This document shows positions 17,362 through 26,482 of a stretch of DNA of 64,000 bases, piece by piece. The notes beneath the pieces are model-generated. The model worked only from the letters and a program-made list of their open reading frames with translations. It searched no databases and was not told where the DNA came from. Origin of the DNA: an uncultured Eubacterium sp. (GTDB taxonomy: Bacteria > Bacillota > Clostridia > Lachnospirales > Lachnospiraceae). The stretch is taken from positions 62,001-126,000 of the forward strand of contig CAJUDA010000003.1 in the NCBI GenBank assembly GCA_910584875.1, in the 5' to 3' direction. Each line of letters starts with the position of its first letter. Position 1 is the stretch's first letter. A program made the translations under genes and the position numbers.

Positions 17362-18430
17362 GACAGTAGTGGTAGGCATGTCAGGCGGGGTCGATTCCTC
17401 AGTGGCTGCCTGCCTTTTACAATCACAGGGTTATGATGTCATTGGTGTCACCATGCAGATCTGGCAGGAAGAAAAAGCCTTTCAGACAGAAAACGAAGGG
17501 GGATGCTGTGGGCTCAGTGCTGTGGAAGACGCCAGACGGGTGGCGCACCAGCTGGATATCCCCTATTATGTCATGAATTTCAGGAAAGAATTCCAGGAAA
17601 ATGTGATCGATTATTTTGTCCGGGAGTACCGTGCTGGAAGGACTCCGAATCCCTGTATCGCCTGCAACCGATCTGTCAAGTGGGAATCCCTGCTGCACAA
17701 GAGCATCGCTCTTGGCGCAGATTACATCACTACCGGTCACTATGCGAAGATCCGTCAGCTGCCAGATGGACGGTATACGATATGCCGTTCTGACTCTCTG
17801 CGCAAGGATCAGAGCTATGCCTTGTACAATCTGACTCAGGAGCAGCTTGCCCATACGCTGTTTCCATTGGGAGAATATGATAAATCAGAGGTGAGGGTGA
17901 TGGCAGAGCAGGCGGGACTGCAGGTGGCACATAAGCCGGACAGCCAGGAAATCTGCTTTGTGCCGGATGGAGATTATGCTTCCTTTATTGAAAAGGAGAC
18001 GGGAACGCAGGAGCAGCCGGGGAATTTTGTTGATCTGGACGGCAGGGTGCTGGGCAGGCATAAGGGCATTGGTCATTATACGATCGGGCAGCGCAAAGGA
18101 CTGGGTGTCGCTTTCGGGGAGCCTGTCTTTGTGGTAAAGATCTGCCCAGACACAAATGAAGTTGTGCTGGGCAGGGGAACAGATGTGTTTACGGATCATC
18201 TGAGAGCAGAAATGGTGAATCATATGGCAGCAGACCATTTTGAGGAGGGACAGAAGGTGACGGCGAAGATCCGCTATAATCATGAAGGAGCGTCTGCGGT
18301 GATCCGTTCTGTGGGAGAGGATTTCTTTGAACTGGATTTTGAACAGCCAGTACGCGCCGTGACGCCTGGACAGGCAGTCGTACTCTATGATGAGGAAAAT
18401 GTGCTGGGCGGGGGGACGATTGTTTGTTGA
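17351..18430 (+). CDS. mnmA: tRNA-specific 2-thiouridylase MnmA
   Basis: Uses ATP and protein-bound persulfide to make 2-thiouridine at position 34 of tRNA for Lys, Glu and Gln. PP-loop SGGVDSS is at 11-17, and the catalytic cysteines are Cys102 (NPCIACN) and Cys202 (SQEICFVPDGDY). At 359 residues it is full length. The frame extends back into nifU, but the family start is MKNKTVVVGMSGG, at 17351 (or the ATG at 17348); the ribosome site is weak, so translation is probably coupled to nifU. It sits with its sulfur donor NifS, as in other Firmicutes. Confidence 0.95.
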   Translation: MKNKTVVVGMSGGVDSSVAACLLQSQGYDVIGVTMQIWQEEKAFQTENEGGCCGLSAVEDARRVAHQLDIPYYVMNFRKEFQENVIDYFVREYRAGRTPNPCIACNRSVKWESLLHKSIALGADYITTGHYAKIRQLPDGRYTICRSDSLRKDQSYALYNLTQEQLAHTLFPLGEYDKSEVRVMAEQAGLQVAHKPDSQEICFVPDGDYASFIEKETGTQEQPGNFVDLDGRVLGRHKGIGHYTIGQRKGLGVAFGEPVFVVKICPDTNEVVLGRGTDVFTDHLRAEMVNHMAADHFEEGQKVTAKIRYNHEGASAVIRSVGEDFFELDFEQPVRAVTPGQAVVLYDEENVLGGGTIVC

Positions 18431-18435
18431 GCAAT

Positions 18436-18461
18436 AAAAAAGGGGGATAGCCCCCTTTTTT
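18436..18461. terminator. Bidirectional terminator after mnmA
   Basis: AAAAAAGGGGG, the loop ATAG, then CCCCCTTTTTT form a near-perfect stem. It ends both mnmA and the convergent secreted-protein gene, whose stop codon touches its right edge. Confidence 0.92.
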
Positions 18462-21052
18462 CACTTCACTTTTACCTTTATCTGTGTCATCACACCATTT
18501 AATGCAGTGATGCAGATATAACAGATGCCCTTCTTTCTGGCTTTTATTTTTCCTTTTTTGGACACAGAAGCAATTTTTTTGTTCGTCGAGCGGTAGCGAA
18601 GAGAAGTACCATGTGACTTCGGCAGCAGTTTTTTCTTTTTTGACTGCTTTATGATTTTTGCCTTTATCCGTCTGGATGTTCCTTTGCGAAGTACAAGCTT
18701 TTTGGGGGAAACGGATATTTTTTTCGCATTGGTATACGTTTTATTTTTTGTTCCAGCCACATGATACGTCGGACTGCTGCTTATATAGACCTTTTTGCCA
18801 TTGTTCATTTTATACGCTTTGATCCTGATCTTATAACTTTTTTTCCCAGTCATTTTTTTTGCGGCAATCTTTGCCAGTGCGGTGGAAGATTTTTTCCCTT
18901 TTACTGTCAGGATCAGGGATCTGGCGCTTAATTTCTTTCCGCATGGGACAGCAAAAATGTCATATCCGGCTATTTTTGACGTTTCTGGATCTTGTGTTAC
19001 GGATGGTGGTTGCGGCGTTGGATCTGGTGAGGGTTGTGGTGATGGATCTGGTGTCGGGGTCGGTTTGGGATCCGGTATGCCGGGGGTGGGAGCCGGGGTT
19101 GGTTTTTGTGGCTCATGTACTGTCACCTCTGTGACTGCTCCCGCTTTCTTTGTTTCTGTTTCCTTATATCGTATCTGCCAGGTTCCCGGTGTGACCTCTG
19201 TGAAGTCTGCCGTACAATCCATCCATTCTGTATCGCCTCCGTCTGCCGGTTTCGCCCGGTATTCCATGGTGGTGTCAGTACCTGCGATCTTTTTTTCTTC
19301 GTCACGGAGTCCTCCGGGTGCCGGCTGGCTGCTTTTCTCTGTTGCTGCTGCCAGGGTAAGACTGGCGTCATCCGCAGGGATTCCCGATACTGTGATCTGG
19401 CGCAGACTGTCTCTTGTCACTCTGATTCCGTTTATTTCAGGTGTGTTATAGTTTTCGGGAAAGAAATACCCGTTATCTGCCGTATAAATGACAGGTGTAT
19501 AGGTGCCGCCATTTTTTATGACACCCTGTTTTTCTGTACCGTTGTCTGTTTTTTCTGACCAGGTAATATGACTGTCAGCCGGGTTGGTGATGGAAACCAT
19601 ACTGGCATCGCCCACTGTGACGGGAATATTCACCATATTACTGGAAAAATCGGTCCTATTGCGATCGGAAGCAGAATTGATATCTTCTGCAAAAATCTTC
19701 AGTATGTATTCTCCATCCGGGGTTGCGGCTGGAATCGTAAGCACGGTCTGTGTAGCGTCAGGATCAGCGATTTTGCCATAGGCGGCGACGGTATTGCTTT
19801 TATCAACCAGCATGGCAGAAATCTGGGTATAGGACACCCCGCTGGCAGGTGTACCAGTGCTGCTGATGTCCACGATGAGTTCCCCGCCTGGTTTTACTGC
19901 CCCGGACTCCCTGCTGTTTCTTGCCGCCCTGAATCCGCGGCCGCCATCCATGGTCAGATTCCATTCCGCACTGTCGCTGGCAGATGTCAGGGCAAAGGAT
20001 GAGGATTTGTCTACCCCACAGACAGAGGTAAATCGTACTTTTGACAGATCCAGGTTAAAGGCAGGTGCAACACCAACGAGAAAAACATTTCCATTTGCCA
20101 GTTTACCGTATACATTACCAGCCCACAGCCAGCCTGTACAGTCAGTGAGGGCAGCGCTGAAGTTACTATCAGTGATGCGTGACCGCAGCCACCAGTCCTT
20201 TGATTCCGATTTGGTGGAACAGATACCTTTATCTTTTGCATAATCGGTAGCGGATAATAATCTTGTATTACTGTTTCCATATCCGTTTAGATAATAAAAG
20301 CCAAAGGCGTCGCTGTTTGCTTCCTCTGCGCTGAGGACAAATATTTTATCAGTCATGCCATTTTGTGATAGCCCGGAATTATCTTTTACCAGTGTCTTAA
20401 ACTCAACTTCATCGTTTGCGCTCTTGCTACTGACGGCAATCCCGTCCTGCTCCGGACTGCCAAAGGCGATATTCAAAAAACCGTTCTCTGGATAGGGTCC
20501 CACAAAGGATTCTGAGTTGAGCCATTTTCGCAGGTTACAGGTGGAATAGATGCCGCCATCACTTGCGTTTTCATTAAAATTCACCTGATCCAGTACCTTG
20601 TCGGACATCAGAAACATGGTGTGCGGCATGTCATGACTGGCGTTAAAATCCTGGGTGTCCGCATCCAGTACACGCCATTTGATCGGTTCGGTATTGTAGC
20701 TGCCATTGCCATCAGAACTCTGCTGATAGCTGCCATAGTAAACATAGCTTCCCTGTCTGGTCACATTGCCGTCCGCATCTTTTTCTTCTCCCCAGTTATT
20801 GGTTCGGGAGACTTTTGCTTCCAGCAGTGAACGGGCAGGCTGTCCGGGATCACTGATCCCGGCTGTGGCGTAACTGCCATCTTCCTGCGTGATATTCAGA
20901 TTGATTGTTCTTGTTTCCAGTGACCGGGGTATCGTGTCCACCGTGTCTGCGTTTACGTGGGAAGTGTGTACGGTAAGTCCGGGCGTGACGGTGAGCAGGG
21001 ATATCCCGGCAAACAGTACTAGCGTTTTCCTTATTTTACGTCTTTGTATCAT
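18461..21052 (-). CDS. Large secreted protein with DUF6273-like and Ig-like domains
   Basis: An 863-residue exported protein. A signal peptide covers about 1-35 (basic start, hydrophobic core, cleavage near VNADT). Residues about 100-345 contain YVYYGSYQQ, IKWRVLDAD, a KWLN motif, DWWLRS and APAFNLDLS, which together look like the DUF6273 domain of Clostridia surface proteins. Beta-rich segments follow. A proline-rich linker (repeats of PTP and DPSP) is at about 660-700. The very lysine-rich C terminus has a BIG2-like unit (STNKKIASVSKKGKIKA). No sortase motif is visible, so anchoring could be electrostatic. The start follows AAGGAG. Its role is unknown; it faces away from the LytTR regulator at 21234. 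Confidence 0.8.
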   Translation of the reverse strand: MIQRRKIRKTLVLFAGISLLTVTPGLTVHTSHVNADTVDTIPRSLETRTINLNITQEDGSYATAGISDPGQPARSLLEAKVSRTNNWGEEKDADGNVTRQGSYVYYGSYQQSSDGNGSYNTEPIKWRVLDADTQDFNASHDMPHTMFLMSDKVLDQVNFNENASDGGIYSTCNLRKWLNSESFVGPYPENGFLNIAFGSPEQDGIAVSSKSANDEVEFKTLVKDNSGLSQNGMTDKIFVLSAEEANSDAFGFYYLNGYGNSNTRLLSATDYAKDKGICSTKSESKDWWLRSRITDSNFSAALTDCTGWLWAGNVYGKLANGNVFLVGVAPAFNLDLSKVRFTSVCGVDKSSSFALTSASDSAEWNLTMDGGRGFRAARNSRESGAVKPGGELIVDISSTGTPASGVSYTQISAMLVDKSNTVAAYGKIADPDATQTVLTIPAATPDGEYILKIFAEDINSASDRNRTDFSSNMVNIPVTVGDASMVSITNPADSHITWSEKTDNGTEKQGVIKNGGTYTPVIYTADNGYFFPENYNTPEINGIRVTRDSLRQITVSGIPADDASLTLAAATEKSSQPAPGGLRDEEKKIAGTDTTMEYRAKPADGGDTEWMDCTADFTEVTPGTWQIRYKETETKKAGAVTEVTVHEPQKPTPAPTPGIPDPKPTPTPDPSPQPSPDPTPQPPSVTQDPETSKIAGYDIFAVPCGKKLSARSLILTVKGKKSSTALAKIAAKKMTGKKSYKIRIKAYKMNNGKKVYISSSPTYHVAGTKNKTYTNAKKISVSPKKLVLRKGTSRRIKAKIIKQSKKKKLLPKSHGTSLRYRSTNKKIASVSKKGKIKARKKGICYICITALNGVMTQIKVKVK

Positions 21053-21067
21053 AGTGATAATTCTCCT

Positions 21068-21105
21068 TGAAATGTATTATATTTCACAATTTTAGACACA
21101 TTTCA
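21068..21105 (-). promoter_or_regulatory. Promoter region with flanking inverted repeat, upstream of secreted protein
   Basis: On the minus strand TATAAT (21081-21076) lies 24 nt before the start codon at 21052. TGAAATGT at 21068-21075 and ACATTTCA at 21098-21105 form an 8-bp inverted repeat around it. No convincing -35 box is seen. It could be a target of the adjacent LytTR regulator, but that is conjecture. Confidence 0.4.
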
Positions 21106-21233
21106 GGGATAGTTCAAGACAGGTGGGATGAGTCGCGGCGAAATGGGATAAATGGCAATGATTTTAATAGGGATTTGTCTGTTGGTTATGATATACTTGT
21201 ATTGGATCCTGTGCCGGAAAGGAGATATTTGCC

Positions 21234-22010
21234 ATGGATATGTTTCACCTGAATATTGCCCTTGTCGATGATATACAGTCAGAGCTTGATACGCTCAGCC
21301 AGATTCTGGGCGAATATGCTGCAGCCAGTCAGCTGGATCTTACCCTGCACTGCTTTCACAGTGCAGAAGACGTACTCACAGAGTACCAGCCTTTTCGATA
21401 TACGGTAATCTTTATGGATATCTATATGGAGGGGATGACGGGCATGGAAGCCACAGAACGGATTCGGGCTGTGGACCGTGATACGCTGATCATTTTTCTC
21501 ACTACCAGTGGGGAGCATATGCCGGATGCGTTTCGGTATCATGCTTATGACTATATCAGAAAGCCGGCAGAAAAAGCACGGCTCTTTGCCGTGATGGATG
21601 ATATTTTAAGGCGCCACACGGAAATATCTGATTCCCCAAAGATAACTTTTACCAGCAACCGCAGAGATTACAGTATTCCCTGCTCTGATATCATCTACAT
21701 CCGCACGGAGGCAAATTATCTTGGGATCATGGATAAATCTGGCAATACCTACAGGACCCGCATGACTTTTTCTGCCATAAAACATAGATTGAGAGAAAAT
21801 AATCATTTTCTCCAGATTCTGCGGGGGGTACTTGTCAATATGGATTATATTGAGAACTTTGATGATGGAATCTGTCATCTTACGGGGGACATCAAATTTC
21901 CCGTCAACGTCCGGAATGCAAAGAAGATCGAACAGGTCTGGCGGAACTATGTATTCAGCGGGATGCGAAGAAAACAAAGGGACTTGTTACAAGAGAGCAG
22001 GATGATATAG
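21234..22010 (+). CDS. LytTR-family response regulator
   Basis: A 258-residue regulator. The receiver domain (about 6-125) has the acidic pair VDD at 11-13, phosphoacceptor Asp62 in FMDIYM, and Lys in RKPAE. A LytTR DNA-binding domain (about 140-240) contains ISDIIYIRTEANYL-like and FLQILRGVLVNMDYIENF-like segments. AAAGGAG lies 9 nt before the ATG. The probable partner kinase is the GHKL protein encoded convergently at 22038-23366. It is divergent from the large secreted protein gene, which is a plausible target. Confidence 0.88.
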   Translation: MDMFHLNIALVDDIQSELDTLSQILGEYAAASQLDLTLHCFHSAEDVLTEYQPFRYTVIFMDIYMEGMTGMEATERIRAVDRDTLIIFLTTSGEHMPDAFRYHAYDYIRKPAEKARLFAVMDDILRRHTEISDSPKITFTSNRRDYSIPCSDIIYIRTEANYLGIMDKSGNTYRTRMTFSAIKHRLRENNHFLQILRGVLVNMDYIENFDDGICHLTGDIKFPVNVRNAKKIEQVWRNYVFSGMRRKQRDLLQESRMI

Positions 22011-22037
22011 TCCGACGGCGACAGGCTGGCTCCGGGT

Positions 22038-23366
22038 TTAATCAGGCGCTGTCAGGTTAAGAAATATGTCTGCGAAAAATTCCTTGTCGTTGTTGGCGAT
22101 GTGTGCCGTACCATTGTATTTTTCTGCGACAGCATTGATCGATATAAGACCGATCCCTTTTCTGCGGTGTTTTGTAGACCGGTAACCGTCCTTGTCTTTG
22201 TGGCATATTCCGTCGAAGTTGTTGGTGGAGACGATATATAGCCGGTTTCCCTGTCTGACTTCTATGGACAGGCAGAAATACCGTTTTTCTTCTGGTACCG
22301 TCAGGCAGCCGTCAATGGCATTCTCGATCAGATTTCCGAATAAAGATGCCAGGTCGGACTCGGCGTCGTCGGGATGTTCTGGCAGTTGAATATGCCAGAC
22401 TGTATTGATCCCCCTGGACACAGCGATTCCGTAGTAATAGCCAAACAGGGCGTTTAAAGCGGCGTTGTCACAAAAATCCGGGGATTCGTTTTCAGCAAGA
22501 CTGGTCTCATAGCCAGAAAGATGCTTTTGTATGCTTTTGATATCTCCTTTTTTTGCGAGAGAAGAGAGAAGACGTACAGAGTGCCGGAAATCATGGCGCA
22601 GTCTCACTGTCTGGCGCATATGTTCTTTCAGTGTCTGATACTGATGGGACTGTATCTCCAGGAGCTGGGAATGTTCCTTGAGATCGGCGTGTTTTTGTAT
22701 GAGCATGGCGCCCTGGTAGAAAAGGACATAGATAATCACCAGAAGGAGCAGAGCACAACATTCCAGAAGGGGAAAAAGATAGGATAAGCGTCCTGTATGC
22801 AAAGTGCGATAGGAAAAGGGAACGGATATCATGTTGAAGATCAGGAAAATGGCTGAGAGAAAAACAGTGGAATACCATATCTTTGGGATGTTCAGGCGTT
22901 TTACTGTCGGAGCAAACCAGTGAATGGCAGGGTATGCGAAAGCAGCCACGATCAGACAGGAGAGTCCGAGCTGGAAAAAGGCTGCTTTCACAGAAAAGTC
23001 AGCGGCACCAGAAACCGGGTGCAGGAAAGCATCGTAAGCATAGGCGAACTGTGCTGGGAAGGTTTGGACGGCACAGACACCGACATAGACGGCAAGACAT
23101 CTTGGCAGATCAGTAAGAACAGTCCGGCGGTACAGGAAAAAGAACAGTACCAGGGAAGGCAGGAGGAAGATATTTACATCAAAATCTAAGACCGTAGCGA
23201 ACCATGCCCCCAGAAATGAGTATGGAAGCAGCACCGCCAGACACAGTGTGGCTGTCCTGAACGGTGTATATCTCATCTGGTTATATACAGCAAAATAGCA
23301 GGATACTGCGGCTGGTATCAGGATCAGGAACTGAGGTAAAATGGACAAAAAACGGCTGGTATCCAT
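22038..23366 (-). CDS. GHKL sensor histidine kinase (AgrC/VirS-like)
   Basis: A 442-residue membrane kinase. Six or seven hydrophobic segments fill about 1-215, then a coiled coil, the H-box RLRHDFRHSVR (phosphoacceptor His), the N-box NLIENAIDG and the G-box RKGIGLISI of a GHKL ATPase. This architecture usually pairs with LytTR regulators, here the one at 21234. I placed the start at the ATG at 23366 behind CGGA, right after the stop of the FecR gene; an ATG at 23384 inside that gene is possible. It is the last gene of a long minus-strand operon, so kinase expression is probably linked to the cyclase and FecR genes. Confidence 0.85.
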   Translation of the reverse strand: MDTSRFLSILPQFLILIPAAVSCYFAVYNQMRYTPFRTATLCLAVLLPYSFLGAWFATVLDFDVNIFLLPSLVLFFFLYRRTVLTDLPRCLAVYVGVCAVQTFPAQFAYAYDAFLHPVSGAADFSVKAAFFQLGLSCLIVAAFAYPAIHWFAPTVKRLNIPKIWYSTVFLSAIFLIFNMISVPFSYRTLHTGRLSYLFPLLECCALLLLVIIYVLFYQGAMLIQKHADLKEHSQLLEIQSHQYQTLKEHMRQTVRLRHDFRHSVRLLSSLAKKGDIKSIQKHLSGYETSLAENESPDFCDNAALNALFGYYYGIAVSRGINTVWHIQLPEHPDDAESDLASLFGNLIENAIDGCLTVPEEKRYFCLSIEVRQGNRLYIVSTNNFDGICHKDKDGYRSTKHRRKGIGLISINAVAEKYNGTAHIANNDKEFFADIFLNLTAPD

Positions 23367-23368
23367 GG

Positions 23369-24553
23369 TTATTCCGTGATCCATTTTATAGTAATATTTT
23401 TTTTGATTTTCTTAGAAAAATCAAAGTCCCATTTTCCTTCTGGTGAGGGATTTAATTTTGGTTTAGAGGCAGTGCGGCCGCCCTGTACTGTCTGTACGCC
23501 AAACGTTTTTCCTTTATATGTAAATGTCACGGTATATTTCTTTGTTTTATCCGAATCCGTTGTTTTGACGGAAGGTGTTTGTGCCGGCGTTTTTTGTCCG
23601 GATGACCCGGAGTCATCCGCAGACGACTGACCGGCAGGCTGCTGGTCTGTGGAAGGTTGATCCGCAGGTTTCTGGTCCGGGGAAGAACTGTCAAGGGATC
23701 CCTGTTCCGGAGGAGCAGTCTTTGATGTGTCGTTTTGTCCGGCAGGTTCTGTGTTTTCAGTTTTTGGTTCTGTACCGGTTGTATCTTTGTGATCCGTCTC
23801 CTGGATCAGCTTTTGCAGGTCGTCCAGTGTAATGCCTGTGATGGGGGAACCGTCTTTCATCCTATCCTGCAGGAAATGGAGTGTCTGAGATGGAAGTTCC
23901 GAAAAATCGATCGCCGAAGGGTTTTTCAGATACTGGATCCCATCTTGTGTACTCTGGATCACAGATTCCTTTCCTTCTTCTACGAGGATTTCTTCTTTTT
24001 TTGTCCCATCCGGGGCAACTGGCTGGAATGCCACTGTTCCATTGAAGGTAGATATTTTTGTCCGCTGTTTTCCCGTATCATCGATATAGCCTTCGGCGCG
24101 GAAAATGGTACCTCTCACTGCCATAATGGAGTTGGGACTGTTTACTTCATAAGCGGAGTCTCCGTTTAATTTGTTTTGTATCTCATTGGTGACTGCCCCC
24201 TGTTCCAGGGTTATTGAGGTTTTGGAGTCTTTATCTGAGCCCTCTGCCCGGATGGAAAGAATTGAATTTTCTTCCACCATGATGTACTTGTCATCGTCCA
24301 GCTTAAGCCTCATGGAGCTGTTTGGATCAAGCTTTACTTTGTCGCCTGACTCAAGATAGAGATTACTGGCAGCGGCAATGGTTCCTTTTCCTTCCCGCTC
24401 TATTTCCGCTTTCCCTTCCAGCTGATAGATCAGAATTGAACGGTAAGAGTCAGTTTTTTTGGTGAGAAAGTGGATGGTTAGCAGGATCCCCGCCGCAAGT
24501 ACAGCGAGACCGATTATAACAATAACTATTTTAGCAGATTTATTTTTTAGCAT
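23369..24553 (-). CDS. FecR-domain membrane-anchored protein
   Basis: A 394-residue protein with one N-terminal transmembrane helix (about 8-31). An extracellular FecR-like beta domain follows at about 40-200; it has ASNLYLESGDKVKL, GAVTNEI and VNSPNSIMAVRGTIFRAE, the last being the FecR hallmark. Then come a spacer, a Gln/Ser/Pro/Asp-rich low-complexity linker (about 265-335), and a C-terminal 55-residue beta unit with VTFTYKGK and W-x-F-x-F, like the Listeria-Bacteroides repeat. FecR domains relay or sense envelope signals. It follows GGGAGG and lies between an Ig-like secreted protein and the kinase, suggesting a sensory complex at the membrane. No sigma factor is present. Confidence 0.82.
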   Translation of the reverse strand: MLKNKSAKIVIVIIGLAVLAAGILLTIHFLTKKTDSYRSILIYQLEGKAEIEREGKGTIAAASNLYLESGDKVKLDPNSSMRLKLDDDKYIMVEENSILSIRAEGSDKDSKTSITLEQGAVTNEIQNKLNGDSAYEVNSPNSIMAVRGTIFRAEGYIDDTGKQRTKISTFNGTVAFQPVAPDGTKKEEILVEEGKESVIQSTQDGIQYLKNPSAIDFSELPSQTLHFLQDRMKDGSPITGITLDDLQKLIQETDHKDTTGTEPKTENTEPAGQNDTSKTAPPEQGSLDSSSPDQKPADQPSTDQQPAGQSSADDSGSSGQKTPAQTPSVKTTDSDKTKKYTVTFTYKGKTFGVQTVQGGRTASKPKLNPSPEGKWDFDFSKKIKKNITIKWITE

Positions 24554-24565
24554 AGTGAACCTCCC

Positions 24566-26482
24566 TTACTGTTTCTGAAAGTCATAGCTGCTGTCTTTTG
24601 AAACATAGATCTTGCGACTGCCTTCATATACGGTATTGTCACCGGATACTTTCCATTTGCCGGAACACAGTTTATAGGAATAATCCGGTCTGAGCGAATA
24701 CTTCCCGCTGACAGAGATCCCGTCACGCATCCAGATTTCATTGACATAAAACCGGTAAGAAACGGTATTGCCGGCGCGGTCAGACGCATATATGGAATGG
24801 GACTGGTTATCTGCCGGAATGGTGATCGTATGTGAGCTGCCGGATACTTTACCGGACTTACCGTCAACAATTACTTTTTCCAGATAGCGGTCCCGGATGG
24901 TAAAAGTTGATTTTCCATAGAAGGTTTTTCCATTTTTCATCCGTTCAACGGAGGGTGCGGTGGTATCGATAATGATGCCAGTCGTGCTGGCATAGGATAC
25001 ATTGCCGCTATTGTCCTCAGCTCTGGCATACAGGACATACGTTTTGTCGCCAGGCAGTACAATGGCATTCCTGTATTCTGTCCAGGAAGGGATTCTCTGT
25101 TCGATCTCCTGAGCCGTATATACTTTATTCTCTGCAAACAGATCCCGGTCCGCCAGGTAGTATTTGACGGATTTTTCTTTGACGCCGCTTCCGTTATCCT
25201 TAACTGAGATGGTAAGCTTTTTGCTTTGATTATAAAAATTTTGAAAGGATACCAGCTTTTTCAGGTCCTTCCAGACTGTATCCTTATTCAGCATAATGGT
25301 GATTTCCGGCGGAATACTATCCTGTACATCCGTGCCCTTTCTTTTTATGCCGGTAACCTGGATCATGTGGTTTTCTGCAATGTGGTAAAGGGTGTAGGTA
25401 TAGGTATTGCCATCGCTGTGTGATGGTGTAAGCACCTTGTTATTTGAGGTGACAGAAAAGTCTGAGGAAGCTTCATAACCGTCATCTAATGTTATGGTGA
25501 AGATATAATTGCTGCCATAGTCTGCTGTTGATGACTGCTGGGATACGGCATGGTATCCGGTTCCTGACGGCAGTGTAATATGGTAGGAAGCCCTTCGGAA
25601 TGTCACATGAACGGTCACCGGGCAGTCCGGCATAATAAAGCTGTTATCGTTGACGGATACTTGTGTACTGCTGTCATCCTTTCTGGTAACAGTAATGCTA
25701 TCCAGTTCATACGTATCTGCCGGTTCTGGTTTTATGGTGATCTTTTGTCCTGGAGCTGCTGTCGAGACATCTTTTCCTCCGGTCTGTATGCGGCAGTTTC
25801 CGTTTCCAGAGGATGAGGCAGTGATATCATAACCGATAACTTTCAGAGGATCACTGTTTATCGTATCTCCATCCGTGAAAGAAGCAACGCAGATATAAGT
25901 TCCCGGATCTCCGGTAAAGGTGTCCGAGTTCTGGCCCGCAACCCTGCCGGCAGGCATCAGACGGGTAATCTCGGCGCGTACCCAGAATGAGCGGTTGTCT
26001 GTCTCAGATACAGTGAAAGAAAATGAGCCGTCCCGGGCAATATCGCAGGTATAGGTACCATCTGTCTCTTCGGTAAAAGAATATCCAGATGGACCCTTTA
26101 TGGTTCCATTGAAACCGGAACAGGGAGTTAGCGTCAGAAGATCGCCGTCCTTTGCCGGGATATCAAGCGTTAACTCACCGCTGGAGGCTTCCCAGCCTCT
26201 CAAAGTGTCATTATAGGTATTTTCTGTGGAAGTTCCCTCAATCTGATCATCCTGATTTCTGCCGGATACTACCAGACAGTCTGCAGGTTCAGCCTTGTGC
26301 CAGGAAAAACTGGCGCCTTCCCTGTTGAGTTTTACATAAGGTTCTTTCGCTGTCGGCTGGTGAGTGATCTGTTTGTCAGCGGAGCTGTCCGCTGCCTGTA
26401 CCCGTGGTACCTGCAGTACAGATATTACTGTCAGCATAAATGCCAGTCCGAAAGAAAGTAAGCATTTTCCCTTTTTACTCAT
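24566..26482 (-). CDS. Secreted Ig-like domain protein
   Basis: A 638-residue exported protein with a signal peptide of about 30 residues (cleavage near VQAAD). The body is a string of beta-sandwich-like units. Near the C terminus (about 490-600) sequences such as IDTTAPSVERM, FTIRDRYLEKVIVDG and SIYASDRAGN are typical of bacterial Ig-like (Big_3/HYR-like) modules. No sortase motif or transmembrane anchor is seen. Its start overlaps the stop of the HD-GYP gene (ATGA) with AAGGAGG upstream, so it is translationally coupled to it. It could be a ligand-binding or cell-surface partner for FecR or CHASE2; that is inference from position. Confidence 0.78.
   Translation of the reverse strand: MSKKGKCLLSFGLAFMLTVISVLQVPRVQAADSSADKQITHQPTAKEPYVKLNREGASFSWHKAEPADCLVVSGRNQDDQIEGTSTENTYNDTLRGWEASSGELTLDIPAKDGDLLTLTPCSGFNGTIKGPSGYSFTEETDGTYTCDIARDGSFSFTVSETDNRSFWVRAEITRLMPAGRVAGQNSDTFTGDPGTYICVASFTDGDTINSDPLKVIGYDITASSSGNGNCRIQTGGKDVSTAAPGQKITIKPEPADTYELDSITVTRKDDSSTQVSVNDNSFIMPDCPVTVHVTFRRASYHITLPSGTGYHAVSQQSSTADYGSNYIFTITLDDGYEASSDFSVTSNNKVLTPSHSDGNTYTYTLYHIAENHMIQVTGIKRKGTDVQDSIPPEITIMLNKDTVWKDLKKLVSFQNFYNQSKKLTISVKDNGSGVKEKSVKYYLADRDLFAENKVYTAQEIEQRIPSWTEYRNAIVLPGDKTYVLYARAEDNSGNVSYASTTGIIIDTTAPSVERMKNGKTFYGKSTFTIRDRYLEKVIVDGKSGKVSGSSHTITIPADNQSHSIYASDRAGNTVSYRFYVNEIWMRDGISVSGKYSLRPDYSYKLCSGKWKVSGDNTVYEGSRKIYVSKDSSYDFQKQ

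Noticed and set aside
18978..19110. Repetitive DNA that might be a CRISPR or minisatellite
   Set aside because: It only encodes the irregular PTP/DPSP linker of the secreted protein; there are no conserved repeats with unique spacers.
18882..19451. 189-codon plus-strand frame opposite the secreted protein
   Set aside because: It is antisense to the proline-rich linker and gives only Gly/Val low-complexity sequence.
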